Shown: positions 8,341-16,403, counted from the stretch's first letter. The stretch is DNA of 64,000 nucleotides from Granulicella rosea (GCF_900188085.1 NZ_FZOU01000001.1:744001-808000), one strand, 5' to 3'. The notes: generated by a model not told the origin, from the sequence alone. Numbers and translations: made by a program.

Positions 8341-8395
8341 AGCCCTGTTCTTCTATGAGCCTTATTCATGGGGCTAAAGCCCCATGCTTCCACCC
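8329..8395. repeat. REP doublet, right arm of the RAYT unit
   Basis: CCCCAGGGCTAAAGCCCTG, then ATTCATGGGGCTAAAGCCCC and the ATGCTTCCACCC tail. It is the best-conserved doublet with the copy at 16316. Confidence 0.85.
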
Positions 8396-8409
8396 TAAAC
8401 TGCTACAGC

Positions 8410-9393
8410 CTATTGCGGTCCCTTGTACTCTTCGACCGGGTCGGCGCTGCGGACCCAGGCGGTGTAGATCAGGTCGCGAAGCTCTTCGGCGCCGGCGGCA
8501 AGGCGGGCTTCGGTGAAGGTCTTGCCCTCGGGCGTTCCGGCGTCGGTGAAGGCGCCGGTCTTTTCGAGCTGGTAGACCTTTTCCACCTTCGCGTTCGAGT
8601 CACGGAGGAACAGCAGATAGTCGCTCCAGACGTCGTCGAGCACCTTGGGCTTTGCGGCGGCGACGAGCTTGTCGACGTCCGCCGGCTTGATGTTCGCGGT
8701 GACGAAGACGGTCTCGAACTGCGAGTGGATCTTATGTTCCGTGGTGTAGCCGTTGGGGTTGGGGCCGGTCCAGCCGTTGTACTGCATCGTGGCGTGCAGC
8801 GGCTGCGAGCCATCGCCGACGTAGTGGCCCAGCCATGCCGCCTCAAAGAGGACTTCGGTCTCAAGCGGCTTGGTGTCCTCGTGCGCGGCGAGCGCCTTGC
8901 GGTACTCGCGCAGGCCGATCTTGATGCGCTCGTAGACCTCGATCACCTGCCAGGGCTGCAGGCCGACGCTCTCGGGCGTCAGCTTCATGTCCGGATGCGC
9001 GAGCTGCGCCTTCTGGAGCGCGCGGATGTAATCGAAGCGCTTGCGCGGCAGAGTGAGGCCGTTGGCGGGGCAGTGGTCCACGTTCGGGGTGCAGGGGATG
9101 TCGGCCAGGTCGGCCCACTCCATGTCGATGAAGTGCTCGGGCGTGGTGGTGGCGTTGAGCTCGTCCTCGGCGCGGCTGCGCCAGTGGTCGGGCTCGGAGG
9201 CGAGCGCGGCCATCGTGTCCTGCGCCTGCTTGTCGCGCAGGAAGAGCGGCACGTCGGTGGGCAGGTTCTGGGCGGCGATACGGCTGAGCATCTTGTGGCC
9301 GACCGCGCCCCAGGCAAAGCTCTGCTGCACTGTCATCAAGGGCACCAATGCCACCGCTACACTCCAACGCAACGCGTTCCGCAGATTCGTCAT
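8410..9393 (-). CDS. S1/P1-type zinc-dependent nuclease, secreted
   Basis: A 327-aa exported protein. A signal peptide (residues 1-27, ending QSFA) is followed directly by Trp28 and GAVGHKMLSRIA. In S1/P1 nucleases and the related zinc phospholipases C, the mature N-terminal Trp and nearby His bind the zinc cluster. Further candidate zinc ligands are the HFIDMEWAD stretch, and HYVGDGSQPLHAT with a later HKIHSQFE, the classic H-x3-D and H-x3-E positions. It would degrade single-stranded nucleic acid or 3'-nucleotides in the periplasm. The ATG at 9393 gives the proper signal peptide; a TTG at 9423 is less likely. It lies next to pncB but on its own spacing. Confidence 0.8.
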   Translation of the reverse strand: MTNLRNALRWSVAVALVPLMTVQQSFAWGAVGHKMLSRIAAQNLPTDVPLFLRDKQAQDTMAALASEPDHWRSRAEDELNATTTPEHFIDMEWADLADIPCTPNVDHCPANGLTLPRKRFDYIRALQKAQLAHPDMKLTPESVGLQPWQVIEVYERIKIGLREYRKALAAHEDTKPLETEVLFEAAWLGHYVGDGSQPLHATMQYNGWTGPNPNGYTTEHKIHSQFETVFVTANIKPADVDKLVAAAKPKVLDDVWSDYLLFLRDSNAKVEKVYQLEKTGAFTDAGTPEGKTFTEARLAAGAEELRDLIYTAWVRSADPVEEYKGPQ

Positions 9394-9420
9394 GGGGACA
9401 GTATAACGAGGAGCGAAAGG

Positions 9421-9475
9421 CAAAGACAGAAGCAGATCCTCTTCGAGGATGACAACAAGAAAGACAAGAACAAGC
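9421..9475. repeat. Degenerate GGATGACA-family repeat
   Basis: AGCAGATCCTCTTCGAGGAT then GACAACAAGAAAGACAAG. It resembles the repeat at 27090-27143 (same CAACAAAGACAAACGCAGATCCTT context) but has lost the central GCTCA block. Confidence 0.5.
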
Positions 9476-9495
9476 GCCGAGCTGAGACGAGTGGA

Positions 9496-10827
9496 TCAAA
9501 CGAGTATTTCCGAGCCGACCCTGGCTTCGCTGCCGAAGACGCGGCGGTAGCGTGCGATCTCCTCGACCGGGCCGGTGGCTTTGTGCAGGTTGTCCGACAG
9601 CTTGACGCAGGGGCGGCCTTCGACGCTGGTCAGCTTGCAGACCAGGCTCAACGGCTCCAGCGTATCCTCGCCGCGCGGGTGGCAGCCGCGGAAGTCGTTC
9701 GTCAGCAGCGTGCCCCAGCCTGCGCTGAAGCGGATGCGGCCGTCGAAGTAGCGGTGCAGCCGGACGATGTCCTCGACGTCGAGGCCGTCCGACGCGATGA
9801 GGCGCTTCTGGCGCGGGTCTTTGCCGCGTTCCGTGAGCCACTGGATGTACTCGTCGCCGGCGATAGCGGGGTCTTTGCTGTCCATGCGCTGGCCGGTCCA
9901 GTCGGCGACCCACGAGGGCGCTCCTTGCAGGAACTGGGTGGTCCCGAAGGTGTCGGGCAGCATGATGAGCAGGGCGCCGCCGTAGCTCTGCTGCCAAAGC
10001 TCCAGAACTCGGTACTGCGAGGCGCGCAAATCTTCGTCCGTACCGGCCGACGCCATGGCCGCGAGCGCCATCGGCAGCTCGTGCGCGTTGGTGCCGATGG
10101 CTTCGAGGTCGTGCTTGTAGGCAAGCGCGGTGTTGGACGTCCCGGCGAAGCTCTCGAGACCCTGGTTGCGCGCGCCGTTCAGCGAGACGCGCAGCGCCTG
10201 CACGGTGTACTCGTGCCAGAGGAAGCTGTGGCGGCGGCGCGTGCCGAAGTCCGAGACGGAGAGCCCCGGCACGCCGCGCAGGCGCTCGATCTTGTCCCAC
10301 AGGCGCGTCTTGGCGCGGGCGTAGAGGACGTCCAGTTCGAGCTCGCTCAACTCGGCGAGTGCGGCGCGGGTCTTCAGCTCGCTGACGATGGCAAGGGCGT
10401 AGACCTCCCACATGGTGACGGCGGCCCACTCGCCCGAGAAGCGCAGGACGAGCTGGCCGTCGTGCTCGGAGACGGTGTATCCGCTGAGTTTGAAGTCGTG
10501 TTCGAGCCAGTCGAGGAAGGCCGGTTCGAAGATCGTACGCGTGCCATAGAACGTATTGCCGGCGAGCCAGACGAGCTCGCTGCGACGGAAGCGCAGACCG
10601 CGCACGTGCTCCATCTGGTCGATCAGGGCGGCGGCGCCGACGCGGTCCGCGAGACGCACCTTGACGGTGCGGTTGGTCACCTCGCTGGTGACGTGGGCGT
10701 GGGGGAAATTCTTCCAGATGAACTGCAGCATCAGCAGCTTGTAGAAGTCGGTGTCGAGCAGCGACCGGACGATGGGGTCGAGTTTCCAGTTGTGGTTGTG
10801 CGCCCGCTCGGCGAAGTTGACGTTCAT
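9496..10827 (-). CDS. pncB: Nicotinate phosphoribosyltransferase
   Basis: A 443-aa enzyme of NAD salvage: nicotinate + PRPP + ATP to nicotinate mononucleotide. Family motifs are LLDTDFYKLLMLQFIW near the N-terminus, VSDFGTRRRHSFLWHE with the auto-phosphorylated His region (about 200-215), GTSNTALAYK, and IIASDGLD-like SDGLDVEDI. Length matches the proteobacterial PncB class. I chose the ATG at 10827 because conserved sequence begins close to it; a TTG at 10863 adds twelve low-complexity residues. A long gene-poor region lies upstream, so it likely has its own promoter there. It shares the minus strand with the S1/P1 nuclease 102 bases downstream. Confidence 0.92.
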   Translation of the reverse strand: MNVNFAERAHNHNWKLDPIVRSLLDTDFYKLLMLQFIWKNFPHAHVTSEVTNRTVKVRLADRVGAAALIDQMEHVRGLRFRRSELVWLAGNTFYGTRTIFEPAFLDWLEHDFKLSGYTVSEHDGQLVLRFSGEWAAVTMWEVYALAIVSELKTRAALAELSELELDVLYARAKTRLWDKIERLRGVPGLSVSDFGTRRRHSFLWHEYTVQALRVSLNGARNQGLESFAGTSNTALAYKHDLEAIGTNAHELPMALAAMASAGTDEDLRASQYRVLELWQQSYGGALLIMLPDTFGTTQFLQGAPSWVADWTGQRMDSKDPAIAGDEYIQWLTERGKDPRQKRLIASDGLDVEDIVRLHRYFDGRIRFSAGWGTLLTNDFRGCHPRGEDTLEPLSLVCKLTSVEGRPCVKLSDNLHKATGPVEEIARYRRVFGSEARVGSEILV

Positions 10828-11293
10828 ATTAGGATGATGCGCCGGAGGAGGGGTGGAGGACAACTACAACCTCGCGCCCCATTCGTAAGCTCTTGGGTAA
10901 CCACATTTGGCTTTACCCAAGGGTGATTGACTGCATCGCCTGGAAAAACCGGGGAGGTGCGCCCTTTTCAGGCAAATTCAGGCAAATTCTGTCCGGCTTC
11001 GCAGGATCACAAATTAGCGTCGGGAAAACGTGTTCTTTTTGCTCCTGTCGATAATTTGAATTGTCGAAAATAGATTGCGACCTCAACGGAACACGGGTGC
11101 GAACGCGCGGTCTCCGCCTGTTAACTTGATGGTTATCAAACTGGTTACTTTTCTTCATCCCCTATAAGTGGTATTCCGCCCGAATATAGTTACTCGATAA
11201 GGTCGAGCCAACTTAGATTGTTCGTTAAGTTTTTCTTCCGGCAGTTTCCTGAGCAGTAACCAACACCGAACACGACGGTGCGGAGATGAAACA

Positions 11294-11404
11294 ATGAACC
11301 GACTTGAAGTCCTGATCCCGTTTAACGGCGCTCTCAATTCGCCCTCCCCAGTAACGGACAGAGAACGTAAAGATCCACGGAGATTCCACCTTCGAACGTC
11401 GTAA
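11294..11404 (+). CDS. Possible 36-aa leader peptide
   Basis: ATG at 11294 with GGAG eight bases upstream, starting MNRLEVLIPFNGALNS and ending at a TAA that forms the loop of the CGTCG-TAAA-CGACG hairpin. The 5' arm (CCACGGAG) of the outer stem lies inside the reading frame. There is no similarity I recognise. It could equally be a chance frame in a structured untranslated leader. Confidence 0.25.
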   Translation: MNRLEVLIPFNGALNSPSPVTDRERKDPRRFHLRTS

Positions 11405-11443
11405 ACGACGCTTCGCCGGTTGAGGCTCCGTGGCTTTTCTTTG
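11375..11443 (+). terminator. Nested hairpin with T-rich tail upstream of the TadG-like gene
   Basis: CCACGGAG (11375-11382) pairs with CTCCGTGG (11426-11433), enclosing CGTCG-TAAA-CGACG (11397-11410), and is followed by CTTTTCTTT. This could be an attenuator or a structured regulatory leader rather than a simple terminator, since the loop is long. Confidence 0.4.
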
Positions 11444-11568
11444 CCCACCCATCCACATTTCGATCTGAATCCACCAGCGGTGTTCGCCCAGCGTTGATGC
11501 GCGTTTGCTCGCGTTAAATCCACGTCTGTCGCCGTTTTAGCCGCTGCGTGGCCTGAATGGAGCCAGCC

Positions 11569-12948
11569 ATGGGCATTTTGCGCTTTTTTAAGGAAGAAAA
11601 CGGCGAGATGACGATTCTCGCTTCAATGGGCATGGTGGTCATTCTCGGCTTCATGGGATTGGCGCTCGATGTGGGCAACGTGCGCTATGCGAAGGGCAAG
11701 CTGCAGTCGGCGGCCGATGCCGCCGCCGTGGCCGCGGCGGTCGAGTACCCCAACTGCACCGGCCAGACCTACTGCGCGGCGATGCAGAACGCCGCGTTGA
11801 GTTCTCTGGCGGAGAACGGCATCACGGGCGCGAGCATCGTGACCAACTGCTCGACGGCTTCGACCTCCGGCGTGACGCTGATGCTGAACACGCCGCCCTG
11901 CCTGCTGGGCACGAGCGACCCGAACCGCAACAAGACGAATGTGCTCGAGGTCGCGGTGACGGAGCCTCAGCCGCTTTACTTCGCGCGCGTGCTGGGCTTT
12001 GGCAGCTTCAACATCTCGGCGCGTTCGGAGGCGGGTAAGGTGTCGAACGGCAACTGCGTCTATGCGCTGGATAAGACGGGAGGCAACGCGATTACGGTGG
12101 ATGCGCTGGCTGCCGTCAACGCGACCTGCGGCATGGTGGATGAGTCGAGTGCGTGGAACGCGCTCTCGTGCAACGTGCTGGCTGTCTTGAATGCGCCGCA
12201 TCTCTCGGTCGTGGGCGGGGATCAGAACTTCCTGTGCGCGGTGCCGAAGGCGCCGACGACGGGGATTGCGATGCCTTCCCCGGCCGATCCGCTGTCGTAC
12301 CTGACGCCGCCGGCGGCGACCTCGTGCGGCACGAGCAAGGCGAGTCCGTATACGGGCGCGGCCTCGCAGTTGACGATTCTGCTGGGTTCGGTGACGTTGA
12401 ATCCCGGCCACTACTGCGGCGGCATCGTGGTGGGGCCGCTGGCGAATGTGACGTTCAATCCGGGCACGTACGACCTGAGTTCGACGAACTGCGGGCTGCT
12501 GGGGACTGGGCTGCTGGGCGACGGCGGGCTGTCGATCGATCTGCTGTCGAATGTACAGGGGAACGGCGTGACCTTCTACAACCGCGGGCCGTGCGGCAGT
12601 ATCACCACGTTGCTGTCGAGCGTGTCGCTGGGCGCGGTAAACCTGTCGGCGCCGACGACGGGCCAGTATGCCGGTATTCTGTTTTACCAGGATCCGCAGA
12701 ATACAACGCCAGCGACGCTGCTGGGCAGCCTGGCGGTGAACACGAAGCTCGAAGGCGCAGACTACTTTCCGAGTGCGCTGGTGAACTACGCGGTCTCCGG
12801 GCAGGCGCGGTACAACATGCTGGTGGCGAAGGATATCGACTTCGTCCTGCTGACGGTGGGGACGAACAAGCAGACGACGGCGTTTGCCAACGATTACACC
12901 GCGCTGCCGGGCGGGCCGCCGATCGGGACCTGGGGCGTGGTGGAGTAG
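11569..12948 (+). CDS. TadG-like (Flp pilus-assembly TadE/G-like) secreted protein
   Basis: A 459-aa protein. Its N-terminus FFKEENGEMTILASMGMVVILGF is the TadE/G-like segment: a charged stretch then one membrane helix (about 14-36), followed by LDVGNVRYAKGKLQSAADAAAVAAA, the TadG signature. The rest is a Gly/Ser/Thr-rich extracytoplasmic region with many Cys pairs and repeated LLGS-type hydrophobic turns, and no von Willebrand domain that I can see. ATG 11569 has GGAG six bases upstream and is preferred over ATG 11557. No other tad/flp gene is in the window, so it is an orphan. Its role may be as a surface or pilus-associated protein; this is inferred from the N-terminal family only. Confidence 0.7.
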   Translation: MGILRFFKEENGEMTILASMGMVVILGFMGLALDVGNVRYAKGKLQSAADAAAVAAAVEYPNCTGQTYCAAMQNAALSSLAENGITGASIVTNCSTASTSGVTLMLNTPPCLLGTSDPNRNKTNVLEVAVTEPQPLYFARVLGFGSFNISARSEAGKVSNGNCVYALDKTGGNAITVDALAAVNATCGMVDESSAWNALSCNVLAVLNAPHLSVVGGDQNFLCAVPKAPTTGIAMPSPADPLSYLTPPAATSCGTSKASPYTGAASQLTILLGSVTLNPGHYCGGIVVGPLANVTFNPGTYDLSSTNCGLLGTGLLGDGGLSIDLLSNVQGNGVTFYNRGPCGSITTLLSSVSLGAVNLSAPTTGQYAGILFYQDPQNTTPATLLGSLAVNTKLEGADYFPSALVNYAVSGQARYNMLVAKDIDFVLLTVGTNKQTTAFANDYTALPGGPPIGTWGVVE

Positions 12949-12965
12949 CTTATTGGAACGGAAGT

Positions 12966-13055
12966 TGTCATCCTGAGCAAAGCGAAGGACCTGCGTTTCG
13001 AACCGGCGATCAAGCCAGTCCAAAACGCAGGTTCTTCGCGTTGCTCAGGATGACA
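12966..13055. repeat. Large inverted repeat of the GGATGACA family
   Basis: The left arm 12966-12998 and right arm 13023-13055 are reverse complements over 33 bases with about 2-3 mismatches (TGTCATCCTGAGCAA ... TTGCTCAGGATGACA). It lies between the convergent TadG-like and nupC genes and would form a very stable stem in both transcripts, so it may serve as a two-way terminator. Confidence 0.85.
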
Positions 13056-13073
13056 AGACTGATGGGCGGGCGC

Positions 13074-14309
13074 TTAGCTGAGCAGCATGCCCACGATGCT
13101 GGCCGACATCAGGTTCGCCATCGTGCCGGCCAGCATGGCGCGCAGGCCGAGTTGGGCGAGATCGTTGCGGCGGTTCGGCACCAGTGCGCCGATGCCGCCG
13201 ATCTGCATGCCGATGGAGCCGACGTTGGCGAAGCCGCAGAGCGCGAACGTGGCGATGGTGAAGGTGCGTGGGTCCAGCGTGGCCTTCAGCTTGCCGAGTC
13301 CGTTGAAGGCCAGGAACTCGTTGATCATGGTGCGGGTGCCGAGCAGGTTGCCGATGATGCGGCACTCATGCCACGGCACGCCGATCAGCCAGGCGACCGG
13401 CGCGCCGACCACGCCGAGGACGTGATTGAGCGAGTCCGGGAACGGGATGTGGCCGTGGTCCCAGGCGAAGACGCTGATGCCGTGCATGATGGCGTTGAAG
13501 AGACCGACCAGCGCGACGAAGCTGAGCAGCATGATGGCGACGTTGAAGGCGAGTTGTCCGCCGTCGATGGTGCCGCGCGCGATGGCGGCGATGAAGTTTT
13601 CGTTCGCGTGCTCCTCGCTGGGCGGCATCTTGACGGTGCCCGCGGTGGCGGGAATCTCGGTCTCGGGGACGAGCATCTTCGCGACGAGGATGGTGCCGGG
13701 CGCGGTCATGATGACGGCGGAGAGCAGATCCTTGGCGTTGATGCCGAACAGGATATAGGCCGCCATGATGCCGCCCGAGACGTGCGCCATGCCGGAGGTC
13801 ATGATGGTCATCAACTCGGACCGCGTGGCGCCGGCGAGGAACGGCCGGATGGTCAGCGGAGCTTCGGTCTGTCCCATGAAGATGCTGGCGGCGACGTTGG
13901 TGGATTCGGCGCCCGAGGTGCCCATGGTGCGTTGCATGATCCAGGCGACGACCTTGATGATCTGCTGCATCAGCCCGATGTGGTAGAGGATGGCGAAGAA
14001 GGCCGAGACGAAGATGATGGTCGGCAGGACGGCGAAGGCGAAGACGCCGAGCGGGCCGGGGACGCCGAGGTTGCCGAAGACGAGCGAGGAGCCATCGACC
14101 GAGTGGCCGAGCAGGCCGGTGATGAAGTCCGAGACGGTCTTCAGGATGACCTGACCGGTGCCCCACTTGATGACGGCAAAGGCAAAGACGATCTGCAGGC
14201 CAAGTCCCCAGACGATGGTGCGCAGCTTGATGGCCTTGCGATCGGTCGAGAAGGCGTAGGCGAGACCGAGAAAGGTGATGAGTCCGAGAAGTCCGGTGAA
14301 ACGTCCCAA
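13074..14309 (-). CDS. nupC: Concentrative nucleoside transporter (NupC family)
   Basis: A 411-aa inner-membrane carrier that takes up nucleosides with cations. CNT motifs are visible: GLQIVFAFAVIKW, the conserved MGQTEAPLTIRPFL (about 144-157), TSGMAHVSGGIMAAY, and NEFLAFNGL plus ATFALCGFANVGSIGMQIGG in the C-terminal half. About ten hydrophobic helices. The start is TTG at 14309, preceded by GGGAG seven bases upstream; no ATG fits. It is the last gene of a probable minus-strand run cdd, deoA, small unknown gene, nupC, consistent with import feeding the salvage enzymes. It ends 19 bases from the large inverted repeat. Confidence 0.92.
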   Translation of the reverse strand: MGRFTGLLGLITFLGLAYAFSTDRKAIKLRTIVWGLGLQIVFAFAVIKWGTGQVILKTVSDFITGLLGHSVDGSSLVFGNLGVPGPLGVFAFAVLPTIIFVSAFFAILYHIGLMQQIIKVVAWIMQRTMGTSGAESTNVAASIFMGQTEAPLTIRPFLAGATRSELMTIMTSGMAHVSGGIMAAYILFGINAKDLLSAVIMTAPGTILVAKMLVPETEIPATAGTVKMPPSEEHANENFIAAIARGTIDGGQLAFNVAIMLLSFVALVGLFNAIMHGISVFAWDHGHIPFPDSLNHVLGVVGAPVAWLIGVPWHECRIIGNLLGTRTMINEFLAFNGLGKLKATLDPRTFTIATFALCGFANVGSIGMQIGGIGALVPNRRNDLAQLGLRAMLAGTMANLMSASIVGMLLS

Positions 14310-14399
14310 GGTTTGCTCCCTCTTGCCGGTGCTGAACTGTGAATGCTGGATGAAACTTGAGTGTAATGGGGAAGGGCGGCTGTGCCTAGAAATTTTCGT

Positions 14400-14912
14400 C
14401 TACTTTCCGAAGAGATAGTCTTCGACGAAGTTCTTAGCGATCTCTGGCGTTAGTTCCAAGGCAGCGGCCGCGATGACGGGAAAGCCCTTCGCGGCTGCGA
14501 GTGCGGCCATCGCTCCCGACAAGAGGTCTGCATCCCAGTCGCGGGCCGCGGCGGCGGCGACGAGTGTGGGCAGCTTGCCGAGTGCTTCGCGATAATCCTG
14601 CACAAGCGCAGGCGGAATCTCGAACGAGGTTTTATTTCGGCAGATCTCTATCCATGCTGGCATGGAGAAGAACGAGGCGCTGGCCTTCGCCGGGTTTACC
14701 TCCAGCATCCTCACGATGTGAGGAACGGCGGCGAACGACGCGGTATAGACATCTCCCTGATGGGCTAGCGAGCTCCAAAGTGTAAACCATGGCTCAGCGG
14801 AGCCATCGTCAAGAGGAAAGGACTTCAAGCCACGCAACAGCGCCGGAATGTCCGACGCGGCTCCATAGGCGTGTTGAAGCTTCGACCATTCCGGGCTGTC
14901 GAGCGAGATCAT
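14400..14912 (-). CDS. Unknown 170-aa protein, HEAT-like, coupled to deoA
   Basis: I do not recognise a named family. The protein begins MISLDSPEWSKLQHAYG, then has an HQGDVYTASFAAVPHIVRM block (about 51-69) and alanine-rich helical pairs toward the C-terminus, as in short HEAT-like proteins often annotated as hypothetical. No signal peptide or membrane segment. Its ATG overlaps the deoA stop by four bases (ATGA), so it is translated by coupling. GC content is somewhat lower than its neighbours. Its position between deoA and nupC suggests a role linked to nucleoside use, but similar proteins elsewhere occur with toxin-immunity loci, so the neighbourhood is not decisive. Confidence 0.7.
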   Translation of the reverse strand: MISLDSPEWSKLQHAYGAASDIPALLRGLKSFPLDDGSAEPWFTLWSSLAHQGDVYTASFAAVPHIVRMLEVNPAKASASFFSMPAWIEICRNKTSFEIPPALVQDYREALGKLPTLVAAAAARDWDADLLSGAMAALAAAKGFPVIAAAALELTPEIAKNFVEDYLFGK

Positions 14913-16258
14913 TTTTTTACGATGACCTCGCGGATGAGGGGGTTGAGGATGGGTTTGCCGGGGGCGATCTTCATGGTTTCGAGCAGCATCCGCGCTGGCT
15001 CGGCGAGCTGGTCTTCGCGGTCGGCGAAGAGGGTGACGAGGGGCTGGCCGGCTTCGATCTTTTCGCCGAGCTTCGCGTGCATCTCGATGCCGGCGTTGGC
15101 GCTGACGGGATCGCCGGGTTTGGCGCGGCCGGCGCCCAGACGCTGGACGGCCCAGCCGACATGGGTGCAGTCCATGGTGCTGAGATAGCCGGAGGTCTCG
15201 GCGTTCAGGACGCGGGTGGCGCCGGGAGTGTGGAAGGCGGCGGGATTGGCGAAGTGCTCCGCGCTGCCTTTGTGGGCGGCGACGATCTTGAGCCAGGACT
15301 TATAGGCTTCGCCGTTTTTCAGGAGTTCATCGGAGAGCTTTGCGCCGGCCTCGGGAGAGTCGGCTTTGCCGCCGAGGTAGAGCATGTAGCCGGAGAGGAT
15401 GTTCGACAGCTCGATGAGGTCGGAGGAGCGCGGGTGGCGCTTGTTCTGGAGGATGTCGACACACTCCCAGACCTCGACCCAGTTGCCGGAGAAGCGACCG
15501 AGCGGCTCGTCCATGCTGGTGAGCAGCGCGACGGTGCGGGCGCCGGAGGCTTCGCCGGTGGCGACCATCAGCTCGGCGAGGAACTTCGAGTCTTCGTACT
15601 TCTTCATGAAGGCGCCGGAGCCGGTCTTGACGTCGAGGACCAGGGCGTTGAGGCTCTCGGCGAGCTTCTTGCTCATGATGCTGGCGCAGATCAGGTATGG
15701 GCTTTCGACGGTTCCGGTGTGGTCGCGCAGAGCGTAGAGGACGCGGTCGGCGGGGACGATGGTGGGGGTCTGGCCGATCATGGAGGCGCCGCAGTCGCGC
15801 AGGACTTCGGCGAAGCGGGCGAGCGAAAGCTGGGTGTCGAAGCCGGGGATGGTTTCGAGCTTGTCTAAAGTTCCGCCGGTGTGGCCGAGCGAACGGCCGG
15901 AGATCATGGGGTCGGTCAGGCCGGCGGCGGCTACGACGGGTGCGATCAGGAGCGAGGTCTTGTCGCCGACGCCGCCGGTGGAGTGCTTGTCGACGGTGAA
16001 GGTGTGGAGCGGGGCAGCGTCGAAGACCTCGCCCGAGAAGCGCATGGCGCGGGTGAGGGTGGCGAGCTCGGGCAGGGTGAGTCCGCGCTGGAAGACGGCC
16101 ATGAGGAAGGCGGCGATCTGGGCGTCGGTGACGAGCTGGTTCTCGGGTGTGCGCTCGACGATGGCGCGGACGAAGCCTTCGATCTCGGCGTCGGACAGGA
16201 TGAGGCCGTCGCGCTTGTGCTGGATGACGTCGATGGGATGGATCTTTTCGGTGCTCAT
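14909..16258 (-). CDS. deoA: Thymidine/pyrimidine-nucleoside phosphorylase
   Basis: A 449-aa enzyme that converts thymidine or uridine plus phosphate to base and (deoxy)ribose-1-phosphate. It shows the family signature DKHSTGGVGDKTSLL (phosphate-binding), SGRSLGHTGGTLDKLE, SPYLICASIMSKKLAE and DVKTGSGAFMK with the catalytic Lys/Ser set. It lacks the long insertions of eukaryotic enzymes and could be the broad-specificity type (Pdp). The downstream 170-aa gene overlaps it by four bases; nupC follows. Upstream, a REP doublet separates it from cdd by 145 bases, so cdd may be on the same or a separate transcript. Confidence 0.93.
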   Translation of the reverse strand: MSTEKIHPIDVIQHKRDGLILSDAEIEGFVRAIVERTPENQLVTDAQIAAFLMAVFQRGLTLPELATLTRAMRFSGEVFDAAPLHTFTVDKHSTGGVGDKTSLLIAPVVAAAGLTDPMISGRSLGHTGGTLDKLETIPGFDTQLSLARFAEVLRDCGASMIGQTPTIVPADRVLYALRDHTGTVESPYLICASIMSKKLAESLNALVLDVKTGSGAFMKKYEDSKFLAELMVATGEASGARTVALLTSMDEPLGRFSGNWVEVWECVDILQNKRHPRSSDLIELSNILSGYMLYLGGKADSPEAGAKLSDELLKNGEAYKSWLKIVAAHKGSAEHFANPAAFHTPGATRVLNAETSGYLSTMDCTHVGWAVQRLGAGRAKPGDPVSANAGIEMHAKLGEKIEAGQPLVTLFADREDQLAEPARMLLETMKIAPGKPILNPLIREVIVKK

Positions 16259-16315
16259 ATATAGATACTGCTTTCTGTGTTGAGAAGAATCCTGCTGGAA
16301 TCCTTCCAGAGAGGG

Positions 16316-16380
16316 CCCAGGGCTAAAGCCCTGTCCATTCCATTGAGACGATTCATGGGGCTAAAGCCCCATGCTTCCAA
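16316..16380. repeat. REP doublet between cdd and deoA
   Basis: CCCAGGGCTAAAGCCCTG and, 20 bases on, ATTCATGGGGCTAAAGCCCC followed by ATGCTTCCAA. Same order and spacing as the right arm of the RAYT unit. Confidence 0.85.
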
Positions 16381-16403
16381 CGAACGCCCTTTCCGCGGCC
16401 GGC

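Larger units (their letters stand above)
7788..8395. mobile_element. REP-RAYT unit: transposase gene between inverted REP doublets
   Basis: The left arm (7788-7853) carries GTGGAAGCATGGGGCTTCAG, the rest of that hairpin, then AGGGTTTTAGCCCTGGGC. The right arm (8329-8395) is its reverse complement in order and spacing, about 66 bases with scattered mismatches. Between the arms is only the Y1-type transposase gene. This is the layout expected for a RAYT and its own REP family; similar doublets elsewhere in the window are then the dispersed non-autonomous copies. No flanking target duplication is evident by eye. Confidence 0.75.
10828..11568. other. Gene-poor region between pncB and the TadG-like gene
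   Basis: About 740 bases with lower GC than the surroundings and no convincing long gene; the minus-strand frames here look random. It must hold the divergent promoters for pncB and the TadG-like gene. Visible structure: hairpin CACCG-aacacga-CGGTG at 11266-11282, a possible 36-codon leader ORF (11294-11404), and a nested hairpin at 11375-11433 followed by CTTTTCTTT. Confidence 0.6.

Noticed and set aside
8368..10926. 852-aa frame on the plus strand
   Set aside because: It runs antisense through the S1/P1 nuclease and pncB and begins in a REP element (MGLKPHAST). No family features.
11341..11450. Cyclic-di-GMP (GEMM-I) riboswitch in the TadG leader
   Set aside because: I looked for GGCAAACC, GACGCAAAGCC and the tetraloop receptor on both strands; only a weak resemblance on the wrong strand. 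An Infernal search would settle it.
11155..11523. 122-aa minus-strand frame in the gap before the TadG-like gene
   Set aside because: Basic, no motif, and it crosses the hairpins on the other strand. Not supported as a gene.
13015..13060. Protein frames with CHPEQSEG/FFALLRMT-like sequence
   Set aside because: They are translations of the GGATGACA repeat family, a known source of spurious annotations.
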